Positions 46,863 to 55,321 of a DNA stretch of 64,000 nt are shown in pieces. The stretch comes from JBBRHQ01 sp963738305. Its GTDB lineage: Bacteria > Actinomycetota > Thermoleophilia > Solirubrobacterales > 70-9. The stretch is taken from positions 124,001 to 188,000 of the forward strand of contig CAVTVU010000007.1 of the NCBI GenBank assembly GCA_963738305.1. The letters run 5' to 3'. The translations under genes and the position numbers were made by a program. The notes beneath the pieces were generated by a model. It did no database searches and was not told where the DNA came from. It saw only the letters and a list, made by a program, of their open reading frames with translations. The stretch's first letter is position 1. Every line of letters begins with the position of its first letter.

Positions 46863-48192
46863 GTGACCCTCGATGAGTTGAGAGAGGCGGTCGCGGAGGG
46901 CACGGTGGACACCGTGCTCCTCGCAATCGCCGACATGGAGGGGCGCCTCCAGGGTAAGCGTCTCACCGCGTCGCACTTCATCGACGAGGTTCTCGAACAC
47001 GGTGCTGAGGGCTGCAACTACCTGCTGGCCGTCGACGTCGACATGGAGACGGTGGGCGGGTACGCGATGTCCTCCTGGGAGCGGGGCTATGGGGACTTCG
47101 TGATGAAGCCCGACCTGGAGACGCTGCGCCCGGTGCCCTGGCACGAGGGCACGGTGATGCTGATGGCCGACCTCCAGTGGGAGGACGGGGAGGACGTGGT
47201 CGCCTCGCCCCGCCAGATCCTCCGTCGCCAGCTCGATCGCCTCGGCGAGCGCGGCATGAGCGCCAGCGCCGCGACAGAGCTCGAGCTGATCGTCTTCAAC
47301 GACTCCTACGAGGAGGCCTGGAAGAAGGGGTTCCGCGACCTCGAGCCGGCAAATCTCTACAACATCGACTACTCGCTGCTGGGCAGCGCCCGGGTCGAGC
47401 CGCTGATCCGGCGGATCCGCAACCAGATGGCCGAGGCGGGGATGGCGGTCGAGAACTCGAAGGGCGAGTGCAACCTCGGTCAGCACGAGATCAATTTCCG
47501 CTACGGGGATGCGCTGTTGAAGGCGGACGAGCACGCGATCTACAAGAACGGCACCAAGGAGATCGCCGCCCAGGAGGGTTGCTCGATCACCTTCATGGCG
47601 AAGTTCAACGAGGCCGAGGGCAACTCATGCCACATCCACTGCTCGCTCGCCCGCGAGGACGGGTCCAACGCTTTCGGGTCCGACCGGCAGCTCTTCGAGC
47701 GCTTCCTTGCAGGCCAGCTCGCCTGCCTGCGGGAGTTCACCCTGCTCTACGCGCCGCACGTCAACTCCTACAAGCGCTTCGTGCCCGGCTCCTTCGCCCC
47801 CACCGCCGTCGCCTGGGGTCACGACAACCGCACCTGCTCGATGCGGGTGGTCGGCCACGGCGAGGCCCTCCGGGTCGAGAACCGCCTGCCGGGCGCCGAC
47901 GTCAATCCTTACCTGGCGCTGAGCGCGATGATCGCCGCCGGACTGCACGGGATCGATGGCCGAGCTGCCTCTGGAGGCGCCGCTGGAGGGGAACGCCTAC
48001 TCCTCCGATGCGCCCAGGGTTCCCCACAACATCTATGACGCGCGCGACCTGTTCGCCGCCAGCGAGGTCGCCCGCGATGCCTTCGGTCAGGAGGTGATCG
48101 ACCACTACCTAAATCGGGCCCAGGTCGAGATCGACGCATTCGAGGCCGCCGTCACCGACTGGGAGCACTTCCGCGGCTTCGAGCGGCTGTGA
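46863..48192 (+). CDS. Glutamine synthetase-like gamma-glutamyl-amine synthetase (one slip near 47957)
   Basis: The GS-I-type fold shows LAIADMEGRLQGKRLT, the metal site ATELELIVF, VENSKGECNLGQHEINF, FMAKFNEAEGNSCHIHCSL for ATP, and VAWGHDNRTCSMRVVG. An extra base at about 47957 separates this from the C-terminus (LPLEAPLEGNAY to WEHFRGFERL). The corrected protein is about 443 residues. In PuuA/GlnA3-like roles the enzyme ligates glutamate to putrescine or another amine using ATP. Context (permease, amine oxidase, ALDH, gamma-glutamyl hydrolase) favours this over ammonia assimilation. Which amine it uses is not decidable here. Confidence 0.85.
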
Positions 48193-48199
48193 GCCGACG

Positions 48200-48924
48200 A
48201 TGAGCGGACCGGCGATCGGCATCTGCGCGGCCTTCGAGCGGGTCCGCTGTGGGGCCTGGGAGGAGACGGTGACGATGGCGCCGCGCTCCTATTCCACCGC
48301 GGTCCAGGCGGCGGGAGCGGTGGCGCTGCTGCTCCCAGCGGACCCCGCGGTGCCTCAGGACCCGGCACCCCTGCTGGAGCGGATCGACGGGCTGATCCTG
48401 GCCGGCGGTTCGGACGTGGAGCCGGGGACCTACGGGGCCGACCGCCACCCCGAGACCAAGAGCACCTGGCCCGACCGCGACCGCTTCGAGCTGGCCCTCA
48501 CTCGGCGGGCGCTGGATCGCGGGATGCCGGTGCTGGGGATATGCCGCGGCATGCAGTTGCTCAACGTCGCCCTCGGCGGCACACTCGACCAGCATCTCCC
48601 GGACGCGATCGGTCACGAGGACCACCGCCACACTCCCGGGGGCTTCGGAGACCACGAGGTCCGGCTCGAGCCGGAATCGCTCGCGGCGCGCGCCGCCGGA
48701 GCTGAACGGATCGTCGTCAAGTCCCACCACCACCAGGGCGTCGAGAGGGTGGGGGAGGGGCTCGTGGTCAGCGGCTGGTCGACCGACGACGAGGTCGATC
48801 GAGGCGATCGAGTTGCCCGGCGAGTCCTTCGCCCTCGGCGTCCTCTGGCACCCGGAGGAGGACGACGAGAGCCGGGTGATCGCCGCGCTGGTGGAAGCAG
48901 CCCGAAAGGAGGGTCCCGGCGTGA
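48200..48924 (+). CDS. Class I glutamine amidotransferase, gamma-glutamyl-GABA hydrolase-like (two slips)
   Basis: The peptidase C26 motifs are present: LILAGGSDVEPGTYG, nucleophile Cys in LGICRGMQLLNVALGG, and HP in GVLWHPEEDDES. In the PuuD type this enzyme releases glutamate from gamma-glutamyl-GABA. One extra G at about 48796 splits the frame before IEAIELPGESFALG. A second near 48911-48913 hides the stop: removing one G gives RKEVPA and TGA at 48922-48924, overlapping the ALDH GTG. The corrected length is about 240 residues, as expected. It starts 8 bases after the synthetase. Confidence 0.85.
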
Positions 48925-50291
48925 GCCTTGCAGTAGTCGAGCCCGCCACGGAGCAGGTGATGGCCGAGATCCCACGGGCCGGGGTCGGAGGAGGTCGACG
49001 CGGCGGTCGCAGCCGCGAAGGCCGCCTTCCCCGCCTGGCGGGCGATCGCCCCCGGCGACCGAGCGACGCTGCTGTACCGGCTCGCCGACGCTGCTCGACC
49101 GAGCGCTACGAGGAGCTGGCCAGGCTGGAGGCGCGCAACGCCGGCAAGCCGATCTCCGACGCCCGCGGCGAGATGGAGATGGTCGCGCAGACCTACCGCT
49201 ACTACGCGGGGGCGGTCGAGCGGCTGCTCGGGCAGACGATCCCGGTGGCCGGCGGAATCGACATGACCTTCCGCGAGCCGCTCGGCGTCGTCGGGCTGAT
49301 CGTTCCCTGGAACTTCCCCCTGGTGATCGCCTCCTGGAAGGCGGCGCCGGCGCTGGCGGCGGGCAACACGATCGTGCTGAAGCCGGCCGAGCTGACCCCG
49401 CTGACCGCGCTCGAGCTGGAGAGGATCGCGCTCGACGCGGGGATCCCCGAGGGCGTCCTCAACGTCGTCGCCGGCCCGGGGAGCGTCTGCGGCAAGCCGC
49501 ATGGTCGAGCACCCCGACGTCGCCAAGATCGCCTTCACCGGCTCCACCGCGGTCGGCCGGGGCATCGCCGCCGGCGCCGCGGCGACGATCAAGCGGGTGA
49601 CGCTCGAGCTGGGCGGCAAGTCGGCCAACGTCGTCTTCGCCGACGCCGACCTCGAGGCGGCGGCGGCCGCGGCCCCGAGCGCGGTGTTCGGCAACTCCGG
49701 CCAGGACTGCTGCGCCCGCTCGCGCATCCTGGTCGAGCGCTCCGGCCTCGAGCGCTTCATGGAGGCGCTGGAGGCGAGCGGTGAGGGCGATCGAGGTCGG
49801 CGACCCCCTGCGGGAGTCGACCGAGATGGGCCCGCTGATCTCGGCCGACCAGCTCGAGACCGTCTCCTCCTTCGTCGCGGAAGGACGCCCCGGTGGCCTT
49901 CCGAGGCTCGGCGCCCGCGGGGCCGGGCTACTGGTTCGCGCCGACCGTGCTCTCGCCGGTCGCCAACTCCGATCGCGCCGCCGCCGAGGAGATCTTCGGC
50001 CCGGTCGCCTGCGTGATCCCGTTCGAGGGCGAGGAGGAGGCGGTGAGGATCGCCAACGAGACGATCTACGGGCTCTCGGGCTCGATCTGGACCCGCGACG
50101 GCGCCCGGGCGATCCGCGTCGCCCGCGCGATCGACACCGGGGTGATCTCGATCAACTCGAACAGCTCGGTGCGGGTTTCCACCCCGTTCGGGGGCTTCAA
50201 GCAGTCGGGGATCGGCCGCGAGCTGGGCCCCGACGCCCTCGACGCCTACACCGAAGTCAAGAACGTCTATTACTCGACCGAGGGGAGCTGA
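48921..50291 (+). CDS. NAD(P)-dependent aldehyde dehydrogenase (about six slips)
   Basis: The enzyme oxidises the aldehyde made by the amine oxidase to an acid. Conserved blocks are VVGLIVPWNFPLVIASWK, KPAELTPLTALELERI, IAFTGSTAVGRGI, ELGGKSANVVFADADL with the catalytic Glu, and GNSGQDCCARSRILV with the catalytic Cys. EEIFGPVACVIPF and PFGGFKQSGIGRELG follow. Slips at about 48988, 49090-49101 (two), 49497, 49780 and 49881 each disappear when one extra base is removed. The corrected protein is about 455 residues. In the Puu scheme it would be PuuC-like; a broad-specificity betaine/GABA aldehyde role is equally possible. Confidence 0.85.
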
Positions 50292-50296
50292 GCGCA

Positions 50297-51042
50297 GTGG
50301 CCGGACGACTCGAGGGAAAGGTCTGCGTGATCACCGGTGCCGCCAGCGGGATCGGCGCCGCGACGGCGGAGCTGTTCGCCGAGGAGGGGGCGACGGTGGT
50401 CGGCGTCGACCTCGACCCGGTGCCGCGCGGCGAGCTGGCGATCCAGGCCGACGTCAGCGACGAGGAGCAGGTGCGCGGGATGTACGCGCAGGCGCGAGAG
50501 GAGCTGGGCCGGATCGACGTCCTCTTCAACAACGCCGGCATCAACCCCAACGACGACACCTCGGTGCTGGAGACCTCGCTCGAGGCCTGGCAGCGGGTCC
50601 AGGACGTCAACCTGCGAAGCGTCTTCCTCTGCTGCAAGCACGGCATCCCCCACCTGCTCGACGCCGGAGCGGGTCGGTGGTCAACACCGCCTCCTTCGTC
50701 GCGGTGATGGGAGCGGCGGTCTCGCAGATCTCCTACACGGCGTCGAAGGGAGCGGTGCTCTCGCTCTCGCGCGAGCTCGGGGTCGAGTTCGGCTCCCGCG
50801 GGGTGCGCGTCAACGCGCTCTGCCCGGGGCCGGTCAACACGCCGCTGCTGCAGGAGCTGTTCGCCAAGGACCCGGCGAAGGCGCAGCGGCGGCTCGTCCA
50901 CATCCCGCTCGGGCGCTTCGGCGAGGCCAGGGAGATCGCCCAGGGCGCCCTCTTCCTGGCCAGCGACGACTCCTCGTTCGTCACCGCCTCGACCTTCATG
51001 GTCGACGGCGGCATCTCCGGCGCCTACGTCACGCCGGAGTAG
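50297..51042 (+). CDS. Short-chain dehydrogenase/reductase (one slip near 50672)
   Basis: The classical SDR motifs are intact: VITGAASGIGAATAELFAEEG for NAD(P) binding, LFNNAGIN, and the catalytic tetrad with YTASKGAVLSLSREL. RVNALCPGPVNTPL and a C-terminal DGGISGAYVTPE also fit. The reading shifts near 50672; adding one base joins HLLDAGAGS to VVNTASFVAVMG, so this slip is a deletion, unlike most in the region. The corrected length is about 249 residues. Its start (GTG, 50297) lies 5 bases after the ALDH stop, so it is part of the same operon. Substrate unknown. Confidence 0.88.
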
Positions 51043-51056
51043 CGCCGGCTCCGGGA

Positions 51057-51780
51057 TCAGCGCGGCGCGCGGGAGCGGGCGAAGGCGAGGAACCCGGCGC
51101 AGAGGCGGCGGCCGAGCCGGTTCCAGGCCGGCATCGCCTCGCGGGTCTGGACGGCTGAACTCGGCGGGGTCGATCCCGACCCGGGCGGCGTCCGAGGTCC
51201 TCGGTGATGTCGCCGATCCAGGACTCGGCGTCGGCGAGGGTGACCTCGGGATGGAACTGGACACCCCAGGCGGACTCCCCGACCCGGAAGGCCTGAAGGC
51301 AGGCATCGTTGCGGGCCAGCGCGACCGCCCCGGGCGGAAGGGGGGCGGCGTAGCTGTGCCACTCGAAGGCGCCGTGAAGCGGGGCGGCAGGGTCCCGGTG
51401 ACCGGGTCCTCGAGCCCCTCCGGCGGTCAGCTCGACCTCGAACCAGCCGATCTCGGGTCGCTCCAGGCGCTGCGGCGGCGCCCCGGCGGCCTCGGCGAGG
51501 AACTGGGAGCCGAGGCAGACCCCGATCAGCGGCGACTGCGCGCTCCAGCATCTCGGCGATCAGCGCCTTCTGCTCGCGCAGCCAGCCGTGCGCCTGCTCC
51601 TGGTCGGCGTGGGTCGAGGCGCCGAAGACCATCACCGCGTCGTAGCGCTCCGGCTCCTGCGGGGGCCCGCCGTCCTCGGTCGCGACCCACCAGTCGAGCT
51701 CGGCGCCGCGCGCCTTCGGCCTCCTGCTCCCAGACGCCGGGGCCGGCGTCGCGCTCGTAGACGATCGCCAAAGCTCGCAT
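51057..51780 (-). CDS. GMP-synthase-like class I glutamine amidotransferase (several slips)
   Basis: On the minus strand from ATG 51780 the conserved blocks appear in different frames: MRALAIVYERDAGPGVWEQEAE, ARGAELDWWVATEDG, YDAVMVFGASTHADQEQ, the nucleophile IGVCLGSQFLAEAAG, EIGWFEVELT, and GVQFHPEVTLADAESW with the catalytic His. At least three or four single-base slips are needed. The corrected protein is about 240 residues. Members hydrolyse glutamine or gamma-glutamyl amides to release ammonia or glutamate. It is convergent with the SDR gene, and a link to the amine cluster is plausible because it is the second such hydrolase here. Confidence 0.75.
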
Positions 51781-51832
51781 CGGCCCAGCCTAGCCACGCT
51801 CGGCGCGGCGAACCGCGCTTATGCCGAGCTGC

Positions 51833-51902
51833 ATAATTGCATGCGTATCATAAGCTATTGACTTCGACCAAGAAATAGCTACTGCTATGCTGACACAATT
51901 AT
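51833..51902. promoter_or_regulatory. AT-rich nested palindromes and promoter of the AAA ATPase gene
   Basis: This stretch is far more AT-rich than its surroundings. An outer inverted repeat ATAATTG (51833-51839) / CAATTAT (51896-51902, overlapping the ATG) encloses an inner one, AGCTATT (51853-51859) / AATAGCT (51874-51880). TATGCT (51886-51891) lies 9 bases before the ATG at 51901. TTGACT (51858-51863) overlaps the inner left arm. Together this looks like a tightly regulated, perhaps autorepressed, leaderless promoter. Confidence 0.5.
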
Positions 51903-53086
51903 GGTGAATCGAATAGATAGTTCCCGCCAACCCGTTCCACTTCGGCCCGCTGGCGCTGGACGAGTCCTTCGCGGACCGCGAGTCGGAGCTGCGGGAGCTG
52001 AAGGGGGACGTCCTCAACGGCCAGGACGTGGTGATCTTCGCCCCGCGCCGATACGGCAAGTCCTCGCTGGTCTGGAGAGCGATGCAGGAGCTGGTCGGCG
52101 AGCGGGTGCTGATCGCCTACGTCAACCTGCTGATGACCCCGACCAAGGAGAGGCTGGCCGGGAAGCTGGCCGGCGGCGATCTACGAGAACATCAGCTCGC
52201 CGGCGGAGAGAGCGAGGGAGAGGGCCCTGGCGCCGTTCCGCGGCCTGCGGGTCGAGCCGACGATCACGATCGACCCGGGCGACGGATCCTTCGGCTTCTC
52301 CTTCGCCGCGGGCCGCCAGCAGGCCGACGTCGACGCGACGCTCGAGCGCCTGCTCGCCCTGCCGGCCGAGCTGGGCGCGGCGAGGGAGGGCCGCGTGGCG
52401 CTGATCTTCGACGAGTTCCAGGAGGTCGTGATGATCGACCCCGGCCTGCCGAAGCTGATGCGGACGATCTTCGAGCAGCAGCCCGAGGTCGGGCACGTTT
52501 ATCTGGGCAGCAGGCGGCACATGATGGAGCGCATCTTCAACGACGAGAACGAGCCGTTCTGGAGGAGCGCCAAGCAGATGGAGCTGACGATGATCGAGCC
52601 GGCCGAGTTCCGGGGCTTCATCCGCGACTCGTTCGAGAGCGACCAGCAAGGGCATCGCCGGCGAGACTCGTCGACGCCGCCCTGCGGATCACCCACGGTC
52701 ACCCCTACGGGACGCAGGAGCTCTGCTACTTCCTCTGGGAGCAGACGCCCTTCGACGCGACCGCGGCCGGCGCCGAGCTCGAGCGGGCGCTGGAGGGCGT
52801 GCTGCGCTCCGAGCACGCCCACCTGAGCGACAAGTGGGAGAGCGCCGCGGCCGGCCAGCGCACGGTCCTCGCGGCCTTGGCGCTCGAGCCCGGGCATCCG
52901 CTGCGCGCCGAGTACCGCGCCCGCCACGGCCTGCCGTCGATTCCGACGATCCAGAGCGCCCTCCGGGCCCTGGCGCGCAGGGAGTTGATGCTGCGCGAGC
53001 CCGACGGGGCCTACCGGATCGCCGAGCCCTTCCTGGCGGAGTGGATCGAGGCCAACGTGATCAGGAAGCCCCCGCGGATTCAGTAG
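51901..53086 (+). CDS. AAA-type ATPase with C-terminal winged helix (three or more slips)
   Basis: After ATG 51901 (MVNRIDSSR) the frame slips into NPFHFGPLALDESFADRE and the P-loop VVIFAPRRYGKSSLVW. Later blocks include NISSPAERARERALAPFRGL and Walker B GRVALIFDEFQEVVMID. A sensor-type GHVYLGSRRHMMERIF follows, then AEFRGFIRDSF and a winged helix AALALEPGHPLRAEYRARHGL...SALRALARRELM. The corrected length is about 390 residues. This is the archaeal ATPase-like (PF01637-type) family, often linked to defence or mobile functions, but no partner gene is adjacent. The upstream AT-rich palindrome suggests separate acquisition. Function unknown. Confidence 0.75.
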
Positions 53087-54150
53087 CCGGGCTCGTCGGG
53101 AGCCCGACCGGCGCGGTGTAGGTGTGCCAGTAGAGGACCGGGCCCGTCGCCGAAGGCGCCCCGCCGCGTTCATCTCCAGCAGGGCGGCCGCGGCCTTCGC
53201 CGTGTAGACGGGCTCCAGCGCGATGCCGTCCTCGGCGAATGCCGCGATCGCCTCCGCGCCGGCTGCGGTCGGGTGCCCGTAGCCCGCCCCGAGCCATCCG
53301 GTCTCAGAGGTCGAGGTCGGAGCCGCTCAGCTCGAGCTGGGGCGGGGGCGTGCCGATGGAGTGGCGGCGGATCAGGCGCTGGGTGCGCCGGGCGAGCCTG
53401 GCGACGCCGCGGGCGCTGAGCGGCGTCAGGTCGTTGACCAGGACGCAGACGAGTCGGGAGCGCAGGCCGGCCAACTTCAGCCCGAGCAGAAGGCCGGCGG
53501 CGGTGCCGCCGCTGCCCAGGGCGAGGACGACGTGGGAGGGCTCGGGGACCTCGCCGGCGGCGACCTGGCGGCCAAGCTCGAGCCCGGCCTCGACGTATCC
53601 GACGCATCCCAGCGGCACCGAACCGCCGGGCAGGATCAGGTAGGGAGGCCGAAGGCCCGGCCCGGTGCGCGCAACGATCAGCGCTCCCGGCAAGGCCGAA
53701 GGCCCGCCACTTGCCGCCGGCGAAGCGCAGCTCTGCGCCGCTGCCGCGCAACCGCCGCAGCTGTGCGCGGACGTGCTCGTCCTCGGGCTGGGGCACGAGG
53801 ACGAGAACCGCCCGCATCCCCAGCTCGCGGGCGTAGAGCGCGGTCGCGAGCCCGTGGTTGGTGCCGATCGCCCCTCCGGTGATCACCGTACGCGCGGCGC
53901 CGGCGCCGGGCGTCGCCGAGCAGCCACTCGAGCTTTCGGGCCTTGTTGCCGGCGTAGCGGCCGTAGACGGCCGTCGTCCTTGACCCAGACCTCGGCGCCC
54001 GCCGCGTGCCGAGGCTGCGGGGAGCGGCCGCACCGGGGTCGGGGCGGAGCCGAGCGGCAGCCGACTCCAGGTCGAGATCGAGGCGTGGGGGCGACGGGAG
54101 CGATGGCCTCTCTTAGCGACCGGCGCGCGCGGACGATCGGCGCCAGGCAT
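53080..54150 (-). CDS. PLP-dependent D-cysteine desulfhydrase/ACC deaminase-like protein (frameshifted)
   Basis: Minus-strand blocks in shifted frames spell the tryptophan-synthase-beta-like fold: LPLGSAPTPVRPL, AGAEVWVKDDG, RTVITGGAIGTNHGLATALYA, LRGSGAELRFAGGK, PPYLILPGGSVPLGCVGYVEAG, HVVLALGSGGTAAGLLLGLKLAG and VLYWHTYTAPVGLP near the end. The lysine block (NKARKLEWLLGD) is only recoverable with slips. At least four are needed, so start and end are approximate. Such enzymes release ammonia from D-cysteine or 1-aminocyclopropane-1-carboxylate. It overlaps the ATPase gene end tail to tail. Either sequence errors or decay could explain the state. Confidence 0.65.
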
Positions 54151-54169
54151 TTGTGAGCAAACGCCAACC

Positions 54170-54197
54170 TTGCACTCGCCGGAGACTTACGTATACT
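54170..54197 (+). promoter_or_regulatory. Sigma-70-type promoter of the c-di-AMP riboswitch transcript
   Basis: TTGCAC (54170-54175) and TATACT (54192-54197) with 16-base spacing form the best promoter in the window. The predicted start, near 54204, coincides with the beginning of the riboswitch. Confidence 0.7.
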
Positions 54198-54204
54198 CCC
54201 GCCG

Positions 54205-54350
54205 CGAGACACGCCTAATCCCCCCGGCACGCCGGGCGGGAGCGGGGGACCCAGATGGAGACCTCTGAATCTCCGGGGGCGAATCGCGCATCAGTCCGTA
54301 GCGCAGCTCTTTCAGCGCGAGCCCGACAGCTAACCCCGCAGGCCCGAGAA
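54205..54350 (+). ncRNA. Cyclic di-AMP riboswitch (ydaO/yuaA type)
   Basis: The leader carries the conserved blocks of the ydaO class in order: a GCCTAATCC opening near 54213, a GC-rich hairpin (CCGGCACGCCGG), AGCGGGGGACCCA near 54240, CTCCGGGGGCGAATC near 54270, and GACAGCTAACCCCGCAGGC at 54325-54343. The last block is the class hallmark. It closes P1 with the opening GCC. The class controls cell-wall hydrolases in actinobacteria, which fits the M23 gene that follows. The strong promoter upstream and the ribosome site (GAGAGG, 54352-54357) directly after it agree. Confidence 0.85.
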
Positions 54351-54363
54351 AGAGAGGTCGTTC

Positions 54364-55227
54364 GTGTACCCCGATACCCATTCCGGAAACAGGCTCCGGA
54401 CCGCTCCCGAAGCCTTGCTGCGGCGCTGGCCGCGGGCAGTGCCGTGGCGCTGGCGATCCCGGCGATCGCCTTCGCGGCGAGCGCCTCCTCCGGCGGAGTG
54501 CGGGCGCCGGCGAAGCCGAAGGTCGACGACGTCGTCTGCATCAGCCGCTGCGTCTAGCGGGCACAAGGCGACTCCGGGAGCCACCGTCAAGGTGAAGGGC
54601 GCCTTTCTCGACCGGGTCACGAGGGTCGTCTTCCGCGGCAAGGACGGGCCGCTCCGCGCCCGATACGAGTCGCGAGGACTGGAGCGGGCCAAGGCAGTCG
54701 TCCCGAAGGGGGCGATCGCCAGCCGGCCGTACGTGATCGACAGCCGCGGCAACGTCTCCAACCGCTCCCGCCACAGGCTCGAGATCCTGCCGCCCAGCGC
54801 GATCCCGGAGGAGGTCTTCCCGGTTCGCGGCTGGCACACCTTCGGCAGCTCTGGCTCGCGTTTCGGCGCCGCGCGCAGCGGCCACACCCACCAGGGCCAG
54901 GACATCGGCGCGGCCTGCGGGACCAAGCTCGTCTCGGTGCGCAAGGCGAGGGTCCGATACCGCGCTTATGAGGGCGCGGCCGGCAACTACGTCGTCCTGC
55001 ACAACGTCGGCACCCATACCGACTTCGTCTACATGCACCTGATCAAGCCTGCCGCGGTGAGGCCCGGGCAGGTGGTCAGCGCCGGCCAGAAGGTCGGCTA
55101 CGTCGGCCAGACCGGTGACGCGACCGGCTGTCACCTCCATTTCGAGTTCTGGAGGGGCATCTGGTACGGCGGCGGCCACCCGATCGACCCGCTGCACTTC
55201 CTGAAGGTGCTGGATCGCAAGAGCTAA
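54364..55227 (+). CDS. Secreted M23 (LytM) peptidase, cell-wall hydrolase (two compensating slips)
   Basis: GTG 54364, 6 bases after GAGAGG, starts MYPDTHSGNRLR. The frame then loses a base near 54405 and regains one near 54555 (an extra T). Between them the other frame gives a real signal peptide (SLAAALAAGSAVALAIPAIAFA) instead of Arg-rich nonsense. After 54560 the frame is intact: a TPGATVKVKGAFLDRV Ig-like part, then HTHQGQDIGA and CHLHFEFW with the zinc ligands of M23. It would cut peptidoglycan cross-bridges outside the cell. The upstream c-di-AMP riboswitch predicts control by this nucleotide. A frame starting at 54255 lies inside the riboswitch and is rejected. Confidence 0.85.
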   Translation: MYPDTHSGNRLRTAPEALLRRWPRAVPWRWRSRRSPSRRAPPPAECGRRRSRRSTTSSASAAASSGHKATPGATVKVKGAFLDRVTRVVFRGKDGPLRARYESRGLERAKAVVPKGAIASRPYVIDSRGNVSNRSRHRLEILPPSAIPEEVFPVRGWHTFGSSGSRFGAARSGHTHQGQDIGAACGTKLVSVRKARVRYRAYEGAAGNYVVLHNVGTHTDFVYMHLIKPAAVRPGQVVSAGQKVGYVGQTGDATGCHLHFEFWRGIWYGGGHPIDPLHFLKVLDRKS

Positions 55228-55230
55228 AAA

Positions 55231-55253
55231 GCCCGCGCGGTGTTAGCGCGGGC
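55231..55253 (-). terminator. Intrinsic-type hairpin after the M23 gene (T-run on minus strand)
   Basis: GCCCGCGC (55231-55238) pairs perfectly with GCGCGGGC (55246-55253) over a 7-base loop. On the minus strand it is followed by TTTTT, the pattern of a rho-independent terminator. On the plus strand the A-run precedes it and no T-run follows. It may be bidirectional or block antisense transcription, as no minus-strand gene lies to its right until about 61 kb. Confidence 0.6.
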
Positions 55254-55321
55254 ACATACATGTAAGGCGGCGAAGCGGCCTCGGCTGATTGAGATCCAAC
55301 CGAGCGGGCAGGTGGGTGGGC

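Noticed and set aside
54255..54557. 100-residue ORF starting METSESPG before the M23 gene
   Set aside because: Its first 36 codons lie inside the c-di-AMP riboswitch. Only its C-terminal half is coding, being the signal peptide of the M23 peptidase in a slipped frame.
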